This document shows positions 1 to 6,641 of a DNA stretch of 15,622 nt, piece after piece; position 1 is the stretch's first letter, and the number at the start of each line of letters is the position of its first letter. A program made the position numbers and the translations under genes. Location: NCBI GenBank assembly GCA_017444165.1, contig JAFSXH010000061.1:1-15622 (forward strand). The letters are read 5' to 3'. This stretch comes from a bacterium. GTDB taxonomy: Bacteria > Vulcanimicrobiota > Xenobia > Xenobiales > Xenobiaceae. The notes beneath the pieces were generated by a model. That model had not been told where the DNA came from and ran no database searches. It saw only the letters and a program-made list of their open reading frames with translations.

Positions 1-83
1 AGTACAAATTTATAAGCAAAATACAGTATGAGTATAGATAAACCGACACTGCGCAATAATTCTAAATCTAAATTTCTAACCAT
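1..83 (-). CDS. Partial gene: N-terminus of a probable membrane protein
   Basis: An ATG at 81-83 opens a minus-strand frame with no stop for 27 codons before it leaves the window. The peptide begins MVRNLDLELLRSVG and continues as the hydrophobic stretch LSILILYFAYKFV, which looks like a first membrane helix. It lies just beyond the terminator of the DUF4013 gene and reads the same way. An AAAGG stands only 2 nt from the ATG, which is close for a ribosome binding site. There is little room for a separate promoter (84-101), so some readthrough from upstream is possible. The family is not recognisable from this fragment. Confidence 0.4.
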   Translation of the reverse strand, partial: MVRNLDLELLRSVGLSILILYFAYKFV

Positions 84-100
84 AACCTTTTAAATATTAA

Positions 101-141
101 CAAAAAAATAGGCCCCAGAGTTATTACAACTCTGCAAGCCT
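101..141 (-). terminator. Rho-independent terminator after the DUF4013 gene
   Basis: On the minus strand AGGC and AGAGTT pair with AACTCT and GCCT, separated by a 5-nt loop and small internal mismatches. The hairpin spans 110-141 and is followed by a run of seven T residues at 102-109. It lies 17 nt past the stop codon of the gene at 158-856 and should end the operon that starts near 3383. Confidence 0.8.
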
Positions 142-157
142 TTAGAAAATTACTCAA

Positions 158-856
158 TTAGTAATTGTATCTATCATCGTTATTGTTATACGCATCATTG
201 CCAGCATAATTATTAATCATGGTACCCATGAATATGCCGTTCTGTCTAACATATTGACCATAAAGGTGTGAAGAAGCCAGCATACCTACAGTTGAAGCAA
301 AAGCTGTACCAATGATAGGTATAAAGCCGCCAACAAAACTGAGGACGAAATTTATGAGAAATGCAACTAAGATAATAGATATATAGGAGCCTGTGTTGCG
401 TATTATTATAGAAAATATTTTGTTGAATCCAAACATAAAGCCCCAACTGTGATCATCGGTAGCGTGAATCATAACTGCAGGGGAGATCGCCATAAGTAAA
501 AATAACATGAGGAGACCGATGATTATTCCCATCAAAATGCCACCCATAGCCACAACGCCGCTGTTGGAATCACCACCAAGGAACAGTATCACACCAGAAA
601 TGACCATTATCATCAAAAATGGCAACATATAAAGCAAAATTCCCACGCCGACACGCAACCCATCTATAAACATATTGCCATAATCAAACTCAGGAAGTGT
701 TTCATCACCATTAGAGACATTGCGCAAAACTTTTAAACAATATCCTGTAGCTATAGGCGAAGTTATCACAAAAAGCATAAGCACTGCCAAAATAAGCACT
801 TTGACTGGCCAATTTTTATCATTAAATATGAAACTGAGAGATCTCATATAATCCAT
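158..856 (-). CDS. DUF4013-type polytopic membrane protein
   Basis: 232 residues. The N-terminal block fits DUF4013: a hydrophobic helix (about 17-38), then TGYCLKVLRNV (38-47), an LPEFD turn (54-58), a DGL motif (65-67) and a second long helix (68-94). Further hydrophobic segments lie at about 104-128 and 157-195, so four or five membrane passes are likely. The last 17 residues form an Asn/Asp/Tyr-rich tail. No catalytic motif is visible and the biochemical role of DUF4013 proteins is not known. The start is supported by a strong AAGGAGG (864-872) eight bases before the ATG. It is the last gene of the minus-strand operon, follows a paralogue at 970-1584 and is closed by a clear terminator. 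Confidence 0.8.
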   Translation of the reverse strand: MDYMRSLSFIFNDKNWPVKVLILAVLMLFVITSPIATGYCLKVLRNVSNGDETLPEFDYGNMFIDGLRVGVGILLYMLPFLMIMVISGVILFLGGDSNSGVVAMGGILMGIIIGLLMLFLLMAISPAVMIHATDDHSWGFMFGFNKIFSIIIRNTGSYISIILVAFLINFVLSFVGGFIPIIGTAFASTVGMLASSHLYGQYVRQNGIFMGTMINNYAGNDAYNNNDDRYNY

Positions 857-905
857 TTTAATATTCCTCCTTATTGTTTCTGTCTTTCCACGTTCGTTTT
901 TTATA

Positions 906-924
906 GGAGTGCAACAGCCACTCC
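906..924. other. Perfect 6-bp stem-loop between the two DUF4013 genes
   Basis: GGAGTG at 906-911 pairs with CACTCC at 919-924 around a 7-nt loop. Neither strand has a T-tract on the correct side, so it is not a standard terminator. It sits about 35 nt upstream of the Shine-Dalgarno of the 158-856 gene. It could be an intercistronic processing or stability element. Confidence 0.35.
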
Positions 925-969
925 ATTAGGTTTGCAGGTTGTCTATCGTCAGTGGAAGACTCTTTTAAT

Positions 970-1584
970 TTAGTTAAAAAAGCCCATTTGTTTAAAATAA
1001 TCTTTCTTGCCATATATATTAGAACCTAAAGCGTAGCAATAGGAAACCATAGCGTATTGACTAGTAAACATTACACCGAAGAGCAACAAAAGGATACCCA
1101 TGCTTCCAATTCCATTCCAGATGCACCACAAGAAGACCCAACCTATAAACCAACCGAGATCTTCACTCGCAATAGAGATCATCTTACCAATGTCAAATAA
1201 AGAATCTTGTTCACTTTTCACAGTGAAATAAATGTACAACATAGGAGTAACAGGCAGGATGATGAGCTGGGCAATATTGCCGACAAAAGGTATATTTTTC
1301 CAAGCACAAAAAATTATTATTGCGATCAGGGGCAAACAGAAGACAAAGCTAATGCAAGCAAGTTTTAACCCCTCTAACCAATAGTCGGTAAATTTCTCGA
1401 ACGGATCAGGCAAGTCTACCTCGTTTGGTCCGAACTTAGTGGCTCGTCTGCATATATCCAAATAGTATCCAGTAGGTGCAAATATTGTAAAAGAAAGTAC
1501 TACCAAACGCCAAAGGACTCCCCAAGCGTTATCATGAGAAAAAAACCACTTCAGATCCCTAGTAAAATCCGTCATTGTCTGCAC
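970..1584 (-). CDS. DUF4013-like membrane protein, paralogue of the next gene
   Basis: 204 residues, with the same opening layout as its downstream neighbour: amphipathic N-terminus, a first helix ending in APTGYYLDICRRA (36-48), a charged loop with LPDPFEKF (58-65), EGLKL (71-75) and a second helix ending in LP. Hydrophobic segments at about 25-38, 74-94, 100-120, 143-160 and 160-180 predict a polytopic inner-membrane protein. The two genes look like an old tandem duplication within the operon. The start is either GTG at 1582-1584, well spaced from a GGAAAGGGA purine run, or ATG at 1573-1575, about 12 nt from it; I favour the GTG. The function is unknown. Confidence 0.75.
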   Translation of the reverse strand: MQTMTDFTRDLKWFFSHDNAWGVLWRLVVLSFTIFAPTGYYLDICRRATKFGPNEVDLPDPFEKFTDYWLEGLKLACISFVFCLPLIAIIIFCAWKNIPFVGNIAQLIILPVTPMLYIYFTVKSEQDSLFDIGKMISIASEDLGWFIGWVFLWCIWNGIGSMGILLLLFGVMFTSQYAMVSYCYALGSNIYGKKDYFKQMGFFN

Positions 1585-1649
1585 AATTCCCTTTCCGCAT
1601 TTGATTGGTATTCTATTAAAAAATTCACACTAAAACAAGAGCGTGAACT

Positions 1650-2903
1650 CTAATTGTCAATTATTTCAAAATATTGTTGGCAGACTTTGTTTATTATTTC
1701 TATTCTGTCCGCAAGTTCTGGATTGACAAATACATAAAAACGCCACAAATTGCGATGTTTTTCTTGCATAACCTGCACTTCTGGCAAGTTTAGAACGCTC
1801 AAATTACACATATTATCTTTACCAATTTTAACCGAGACCTCTGCCTCTTTTAGCTGCATCTTCTCTGATGGACAGTAGATTATGAGATCTCCCTCAGCAA
1901 AATTTAAAATCTCGGTCAGTTCCTTTTCTGCTTTCTGGCGCAACTGAGGATTTTTATGATATTTATTGACTAATTCTAATTCTTTTCTTTGGCCGATCTC
2001 TTTGGTTAAAAAATAAGCTCTTTTGTAAATATGTCGAACTTCCAAATATTTGAGGAGCTTTTGAATAATTCCATCTTGAAGATTAAATTCTATATAAGCT
2101 AAGAGTTTTTCATCTCCCATGGAGAGTAAATCTTGCAAACTTAAACCTAGATCTAGAGCTCTTTCTATAATCTTAGAGATCATAGCTCCAGAAGCCGTTT
2201 TGGTGTGGTGAAAAAAAACTCTCTCCGTCAGAAAATAACGCAAACGCAATAAGTTTATGATCTCTGAAATTACATCTTCGCGCATGAAGCCAGACCTTTG
2301 GCAATCTAAGTAGATGTGGCCCTCATCAAGACGAAAAGTGCGAAAAATGCGTTCATCGTATTTCTGGACTAGACCGCAAAAAAAAGCATCTCTAGCTAGA
2401 TAATCTAAAAGATCAGCACAGAAAGTTCCAGAGATCAGCTCTTCAATCCAGCTATATTGAGATTGACCGCACAGTACTTTAAAAACTGGATCAGCTAGAT
2501 CGTACTTTTGTAGAACGGTCGCTAATTCATTATCGCCGTAAAAAAAATAACAAAAGCGTTCGGGACTATCGTGACGAGAAAAGATGCGCCTCTCATCCTC
2601 AATAGTGTGTCCAAAGGGCATGTGACCTATGTCGTGCAAAAGGGCAGAGGCCCCTGCGATCAGCAATTCCCTATCAGTAAACTTAGCTCCGAACTCTTGC
2701 AAAATCTGGATAAGTTTGTGAGCCAGATGATACGTTCCAAGACTGTGCTCGAACCTTGTGTGCAGAGCTCCTAAATAAACAAAATAAGCCGTCCCGAGCT
2801 GTTTAATTTTGCGCAGACGCTGTACAGGAGCGGTGTCCAAAATTTCCACCAACTCGTTGGGCAAAAAAATATCTCCGTGAACTGGATCTCTAAAGGTCTT
2901 CAG
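1650..2903 (-). CDS. HD-domain phosphohydrolase (COG1078, dNTPase-like)
   Basis: This metal-dependent HD-superfamily enzyme is related to deoxynucleotide triphosphohydrolases; the true substrate is unknown. Counting from the TTG at 2864 (404 residues), ligands of the HD site are H40 (in TRFEHSLGT), H77-D78 (LLHDIGH) and D151 (CADLLDYLARD). The family hallmark RDPVHGDIF lies upstream of that TTG, in frame, so the TTG cannot be the full start. Only 17 sense codons separate this TTG from the in-frame TAG of the preceding gene, and they contain no ATG, GTG or TTG. The best candidate is CTG at 2901-2903, six bases after GAGGAA, giving about 417 residues. It follows the acidic protein gene with effectively no spacer, implying translational coupling, and precedes two DUF4013 genes. 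Confidence 0.85.
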   Translation of the reverse strand: MKTFRDPVHGDIFLPNELVEILDTAPVQRLRKIKQLGTAYFVYLGALHTRFEHSLGTYHLAHKLIQILQEFGAKFTDRELLIAGASALLHDIGHMPFGHTIEDERRIFSRHDSPERFCYFFYGDNELATVLQKYDLADPVFKVLCGQSQYSWIEELISGTFCADLLDYLARDAFFCGLVQKYDERIFRTFRLDEGHIYLDCQRSGFMREDVISEIINLLRLRYFLTERVFFHHTKTASGAMISKIIERALDLGLSLQDLLSMGDEKLLAYIEFNLQDGIIQKLLKYLEVRHIYKRAYFLTKEIGQRKELELVNKYHKNPQLRQKAEKELTEILNFAEGDLIIYCPSEKMQLKEAEVSVKIGKDNMCNLSVLNLPEVQVMQEKHRNLWRFYVFVNPELADRIEIINKVCQQYFEIIDN

Positions 2904-2906
2904 AGT

Positions 2907-3383
2907 CTATTCCTCGTCTCCATCCTCTTCGCTCAGTTCTTCCGAAAATACAGATACTTCGCGAATCATACAATCCAACTGGGCCGCTCCAATCTGGCTG
3001 ACAGGACAAGCAGCTTGAAGAACTACATACTCACAATCTTCGCCTTGGCTCAACATTAAACGACTGTATATAAAATCTCGATCACAAAAGCGCAATAATT
3101 CAGCAGGATCTATATCCTCATCCATAGGGCCAATCTCAGATTCTACTACCACAGCTTCTGATTCGTGATACATGCTATCATCAATATCGATCATAAACAC
3201 ATCGACTTCAGGCTGATCATTAGGATATATCCTAAAGAGAGACTCTTCAGGAATCCACTCGGCTTCCATATGTTCACCATGATACTTGGCATAAACGAGC
3301 AATTCATCAATTAAATTATTGAGAAATTCAGGTGCTTCCTCTTCAATTGCTTCAGCATTATTGGTATTTTCGGGATCGGACAT
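2907..3383 (-). CDS. Small acidic protein, YbjN / secretion-chaperone-like
   Basis: 158 residues, strongly acidic, with Glu/Asp clusters at both ends (IEEEAPEF near the start, EELSEEDGDEE at the end). There is no signal peptide or membrane helix, so it is probably cytoplasmic. The middle alternates helix and strand. It ends with a strand (CEYVVLQAACPV) and a helix (QIGAAQLDCMIREVSVFSEEL), a pattern reminiscent of YbjN and type III secretion chaperone folds. That is a resemblance in pattern, not a firm family call. The ATG has an AGGAG six bases upstream. It is the first gene of the operon, and its last codons supply the Shine-Dalgarno for the HD phosphohydrolase. A nuclease-inhibitor role is another possibility, since an endonuclease gene lies just upstream. 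Confidence 0.65.
   Translation of the reverse strand: MSDPENTNNAEAIEEEAPEFLNNLIDELLVYAKYHGEHMEAEWIPEESLFRIYPNDQPEVDVFMIDIDDSMYHESEAVVVESEIGPMDEDIDPAELLRFCDRDFIYSRLMLSQGEDCEYVVLQAACPVSQIGAAQLDCMIREVSVFSEELSEEDGDEE
2910..2915 (-). promoter_or_regulatory. Ribosome binding site embedded in the upstream gene
   Basis: GAGGAA encodes the last two Glu residues of the acidic protein. It stands exactly six bases before CTG 2901-2903, with TAG and ACT in between. This spacing is the main evidence for a CTG start of the HD phosphohydrolase and for coupled translation. Confidence 0.5.
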
Positions 3384-3521
3384 ATCCTGCTCCTAAACGA
3401 GATCTAAAAGTTTGGCCCCCGCCCTTCTATTTGTAAAAATGCAATACCTTCACAGCAATTTACAATTTTTTTTTCGATATACGATAAACTAGCCCTTTGC
3501 TAAGCCATCACTTCCATTTTA

Positions 3522-3556
3522 ACAAAAAAAACAGACAGCCTGTGTTGACTGTCTGG
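3522..3556 (-). terminator. Rho-independent terminator after the endonuclease gene
   Basis: On the minus strand CAGACAG and CTGTCTG form a perfect 7-bp stem (3549-3555 with 3532-3538) around a 10-nt loop. Eight T residues follow directly. It separates the endonuclease from the operon starting at 3383. Confidence 0.9.
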
Positions 3557-3570
3557 AAAACTATAGAGTT

Positions 3571-3636
3571 TTTCACTGCATCACCCATCCCACTTTTCTC
3601 CCCTGCAGAACCTGGAAAAAGTGACGAACAGTGAAA
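3571..3636 (-). other. Nested stem-loop in the 3' UTR of the endonuclease gene
   Basis: TTTCACTG (3571-3578) and CAGTGAAA (3629-3636) are perfect inverted 8-mers. Inside them CACTTTTC (3591-3598) pairs with GAAAAAGTG (3615-3623) with one bulged A. The outer stem begins immediately after the stop codon and lies upstream of the terminator in the transcript. It may protect the 3' end or mark an RNA-binding site; no known family is recognised. Confidence 0.45.
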
Positions 3637-4758
3637 TTACTTCTTAATTTGCGGAGCGTAATCGTTATCCGCGGTCAACTTAACTGGAGTCTCGGTTATA
3701 TCACCAATGTTACCGAAGTGAAGGTCGGTCATCTCTTCTAACTGACTCTGAGGGATCTGATAAATCTCAAACTGACCAGGCCTGAAGGCCTTGAAGAGAC
3801 CCAAACTCTTATCACCGTTGATTATATCTTCCTGAGAGAGCACGAAGGAGGCACTTCTGAGTTCGCCAGTCTTCTCATCAGCCCAAACTACAGTCTTAAA
3901 GAACTTCATAGGAATCTGGGCAGGCTCTTGCATACGACCATTATTGGTGAACTTAGGGTCGTTATCGGAGAAGATAGGACCAGTTATAACTGTGTATCTC
4001 TCTCTGCCACTTACAGCACTGTCTAAAACGTGATCTTCAAGATTTAACCACTCTTGTTGATTGAGGTCAGCGTGCTGCAAAGTAGCATTGCAATAACTGA
4101 AGGTATCTAAACTGGCTTTTCGAGGATCATCACCCCAACAAGGGTCTAAACGGCGAACCATGTGACCTTTGTCAATATCGTTGTTAGAGTAAGCTTCATT
4201 GCCCAACTGCTGGTCGCGGGGAATACGGCCATCTATCTGCCAACTTCCATCGCGCGGGACATCCACGTGAGTCTTTCCATCGACATTGCAGATGGTGTAG
4301 AAGCACTGTTTGCGCTCCTTGTTCATCACTACGGAGAAGTTCGTATAAGTGAGTTCTATCTCACCTGGTTTGTCTAAACGAGTCGCAACCTTATCTCTAA
4401 TCGAATCACCTAAAGTTGGCAAAGGCAACTCTGTGCCTAAGAAAGATTTATCATAACCAGGGCGATTGGGGTACATATTGACCTCGCCAGGCTGAACTCT
4501 ACCAACCTCACCACCACGCTGAGGACCACGAGGACCGCCTGTTTTAGGATGACCATGGTTGCCGCCATGACGCTTCTTATGAGCCATAAAAAGTTTGCCT
4601 GCATCAGAGAAAGCCTTCTCCTGGGCAAAATCTTTAGAATCATCAGGTACGTATACATCCTGACTACTACCCTCAAAACCTTCGGGACGTATTACAGAAC
4701 TGTCTCCTGTCTGAAAATTACTATATATTGAGCTTCCAGAAATACTACCGATCCCCAT
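3637..4758 (-). CDS. DNA/RNA non-specific endonuclease (NUC family)
   Basis: 373 residues. The C-terminal part (about 130-350) carries the ββα-metal signature of the NucA/Serratia-type family: DKGH at 196-199 (a DRGH variant with catalytic H199), N224 in SYCNATLQ as the Mg ligand, NQQEWLNLE (233-241) and RYTVITGPIF (254-263). Such enzymes cut DNA and RNA without sequence specificity. The first 110 residues are unlike the family: low complexity, Ser/Gly-rich, then a His/Lys/Gly/Pro-rich stretch (about 59-90). No N-terminal signal peptide is visible, although most relatives are exported. An ATG with GGAG seven bases upstream fixes the start. It is monocistronic, with its own terminator. Export by a non-Sec route or an intracellular role are both possible. 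Confidence 0.9.
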   Translation of the reverse strand: MGIGSISGSSIYSNFQTGDSSVIRPEGFEGSSQDVYVPDDSKDFAQEKAFSDAGKLFMAHKKRHGGNHGHPKTGGPRGPQRGGEVGRVQPGEVNMYPNRPGYDKSFLGTELPLPTLGDSIRDKVATRLDKPGEIELTYTNFSVVMNKERKQCFYTICNVDGKTHVDVPRDGSWQIDGRIPRDQQLGNEAYSNNDIDKGHMVRRLDPCWGDDPRKASLDTFSYCNATLQHADLNQQEWLNLEDHVLDSAVSGRERYTVITGPIFSDNDPKFTNNGRMQEPAQIPMKFFKTVVWADEKTGELRSASFVLSQEDIINGDKSLGLFKAFRPGQFEIYQIPQSQLEEMTDLHFGNIGDITETPVKLTADNDYAPQIKK

Positions 4759-4950
4759 ATCTTTGCTCCACCAATTTCTCTCTAACGGATTCCTCCGCCG
4801 CTAGTATATTAATTCAAATATAAAAAAAGATGTTTTAAATTTGTGAACAAATTACTAATTCACTATAAAATATCTTCTAAAATGGGGAGATAAAAAATAA
4901 TAATTAATGGATGACACAATGCATAATAGTATGCTTACAACCTTTTTGGA

Positions 4951-5013
4951 AATTAGCAATTATCAATTAGCAATTATCAATTAACAATTAGGAATTAGCA
5001 ATTAGAAATTAGA
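4951..5013. repeat. Nine tandem heptanucleotide repeats, AATTAnn
   Basis: Nine uninterrupted 7-nt units follow one another: AATTAGC, AATTATC, AATTAGC, AATTATC, AATTAAC, AATTAGG, AATTAGC, AATTAGA, AATTAGA. The first five bases never vary, while positions six and seven do. This resembles the short tandemly repeated repetitive (heptamer) sequences known from cyanobacteria and some other bacteria. The array lies about 190 nt upstream of the endonuclease start and 230 nt upstream of the L,D-transpeptidase start. Confidence 0.85.
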
Positions 5014-5048
5014 ATGAATTAATTATTTCTTCCCCAGAATAGTTGCAC

Positions 5049-5074
5049 ATTGCTAATTGCCAATTGATAATTAA
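5049..5074. repeat. Inverted partial copy of the heptad array
   Basis: The units ATTGCTA, ATTGCCA, ATTGATA and ATTAA are the reverse complement of the heptad array. About 22 of 24 positions match the segment around 4957-4980, so array and inverted arm could fold into a long A+T-rich hairpin across a spacer containing 5014-5048. Confidence 0.7.
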
Positions 5075-5087
5075 AACTGCTCTGCGC

Positions 5088-5117
5088 AAACACGACGTAT
5101 TAGGATTACAACGTAAA
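5088..5117 (+). repeat. 30-nt dispersed element, copy 1
   Basis: This is the first of three copies sharing the pattern AAACACRACRTATYAG followed by a variable pair and then TTRCAACGTAAA. It matches copy 3 (9145-9174) at 25 of 30 positions. It lies 14 nt past the inverted heptad arm and 124 nt before the L,D-transpeptidase gene. Confidence 0.65.
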
Positions 5118-5241
5118 AATGCAAAAAACACATATGTCATGGCAAAAGAGTTGTAAACTGCTGTTTATGGTAATGTTTAGTTGTAATGAAGAAGAGCGGA
5201 TTTTAGCAGGAATAGGCAATATTAATTAAATATAGCGAGTT

Positions 5242-6612
5242 ATGAATTTTTCAAAGTTTTTGTGCACAGTTTTTTTAACTTGTTCTCTGTTGGGAGTTGC
5301 TCAGGCGGATACTACGTGGCGCGAAGTTGTGGGGACAGATCGCACTCATGTTGTTTCATATGGTGAAAATCTTTACTCTATTGCCCAGAAATACGGTCTG
5401 GCCATTGAACATCTGGCTTTTGCCAATCATCGTGATCCTAACAATATCAACGTATCGGTGGGAACATCTTTAATTATTCCTGGTCGTCGTGTTTTGCCTA
5501 AAAATCCTCCTACTAACGGATTGGTAGTCAATTTGCCAGAGCGCGGTGTCTATCTTTTTAGGGACAATCATTTTGAAAAATTTTACCCTGTAGCTATCGG
5601 CCAAAGTGGACGCTTCCAAACGCCTATGGGAAACTTTACCATAGTATCCCGCACTAAAGATCCCACTTGGTTCCCACCAGAATGGGCCAATATGGGAGAA
5701 GAGCCTGTGCCGGCAGGGCCTAACAATCCTTTGGGAGATCGCTGGATAGGTTTGAGTGCGCCGGGTGTAGGTTTGCACTCTACCACCAGCCCTATGTCTA
5801 TAGGACAGGCTGTCTCCCATGGATGTATGCGCATGTATCCTAGTTCTGTGCATGAACTCTTCGATAAAGTTGTTGTCGGTTGGCCCGTACGCATCGAATA
5901 CGAGACTGCTAAGGCGGGCTATAATTATAAAGATGGAAGATACTATGTCGTCAGTTTTCCTGATGTTTATGGCCTCGCTCCAACTAAGAGTTCTATGAAT
6001 AAAACTTTGGAAGAAGTCGGTTTAAGTGTGGATGATAAAGACCTGAACTATTTAGCTTCTTCCGATGGCGTAACCAAAGAAATAGAAATAGCTGGTGTGA
6101 ATATTGTAGTAGGCAAAGAAAAGCTCAATTCTTGGCCGATAGATCCTATGATGATCGAAGGGGCAATTTGGGCTTCTCCCAAAGTGGCTTCCGCTATAGG
6201 TTTAGATGTCAGTTGGGATAACGTGGAACAAGCAGTAAAAGTAGGGCGCAACAAAACGATCTTATATTACCCTATAAATGCCGATTTCGTTATTGATTCT
6301 CGCAATATACCTTTGGGATATACGGCTGATGTCGCTGGCTATGCACGCAAGATTGACGGAAAGACCATTATTCCTCTGCGTTCAGTATTAACTACCTTCG
6401 GTGTGCCTAACAGTTGGGATGGAGCTAACAGAACTTTGACTATTTCAACTTTACCTAGGTTTAAATCTGGCAAAAAGGTTGAAAAAATTCAACAAGTTGA
6501 AACGGATAAAGAAACTGATGAGACACAAATAAAGAATGAAACCGAGACAACCGAAGAGAGTGAAGTATTGGTTATTCCCGCTCCTATAGATTTAGAAGCT
6601 ATTGAAAAATAA
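5242..6612 (+). CDS. LysM L,D-transpeptidase (YkuD) with C-terminal CuAO-N-like domain
   Basis: 456 residues; it makes 3-3 peptidoglycan cross-links or attaches proteins to peptidoglycan in the periplasm. A signal peptide ends at AQA (about residue 22). A LysM domain (about 35-81, HVVSYGENLYSIAQKYG) binds glycan. The YkuD catalytic domain (about 93-220) has the SHGCMR motif with H193, nucleophile C195 and R197, plus H179. Residues about 300-402 look like a copper-amine-oxidase N-terminal (stalk) domain, with two half repeats and a PLRSVLTTFGV motif. The tail (405-445) is Lys/Glu/Thr-rich and disordered. The Shine-Dalgarno is weak. It heads a three-gene operon, with the methyltransferase 29 nt downstream. 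Confidence 0.93.
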   Translation: MNFSKFLCTVFLTCSLLGVAQADTTWREVVGTDRTHVVSYGENLYSIAQKYGLAIEHLAFANHRDPNNINVSVGTSLIIPGRRVLPKNPPTNGLVVNLPERGVYLFRDNHFEKFYPVAIGQSGRFQTPMGNFTIVSRTKDPTWFPPEWANMGEEPVPAGPNNPLGDRWIGLSAPGVGLHSTTSPMSIGQAVSHGCMRMYPSSVHELFDKVVVGWPVRIEYETAKAGYNYKDGRYYVVSFPDVYGLAPTKSSMNKTLEEVGLSVDDKDLNYLASSDGVTKEIEIAGVNIVVGKEKLNSWPIDPMMIEGAIWASPKVASAIGLDVSWDNVEQAVKVGRNKTILYYPINADFVIDSRNIPLGYTADVAGYARKIDGKTIIPLRSVLTTFGVPNSWDGANRTLTISTLPRFKSGKKVEKIQQVETDKETDETQIKNETETTEESEVLVIPAPIDLEAIEK

Positions 6613-6641
6613 GGTAAATATTAAGATAAAAGGAATTTTTT

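Larger units (their letters stand above)
4759..5241. other. Gene-free divergent spacer with repeats
   Basis: The 483 bases between the divergent endonuclease and L,D-transpeptidase genes contain no convincing coding frame. They are very A+T-rich and hold a heptad array (4951-5013), its inverted partial copy (5049-5074) and a 30-nt dispersed element (5088-5117). Both gene promoters must lie here. I see only loose -10-like sequences, for example TATACT on the minus strand near 4802-4807, with no good -35 partner. Confidence 0.7.

Noticed and set aside
2907..2909. General recoding of TAG as a sense codon
   Set aside because: Several well-bounded genes (stops at 1650, 8101 and 10643) end in TAG at the expected protein length, so TAG acts as a normal stop here.
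4757..4810. GGAGGAA with a small GNRA-type hairpin (CGGA GGAA TCCG) upstream of the endonuclease as a leader-peptide start
   Set aside because: No start codon stands at a suitable distance and no short open frame follows; the gene has its own closer GGAG.
4951..5074. Heptad array considered as a CRISPR array
   Set aside because: Units are 7 nt with no spacers between them, and no cas gene is nearby.
5470..5894. Two long minus-strand frames inside the L,D-transpeptidase gene
   Set aside because: They lie wholly antisense to the catalytic domain of a well-supported gene, and have no promoter, ribosome binding site or recognisable product.
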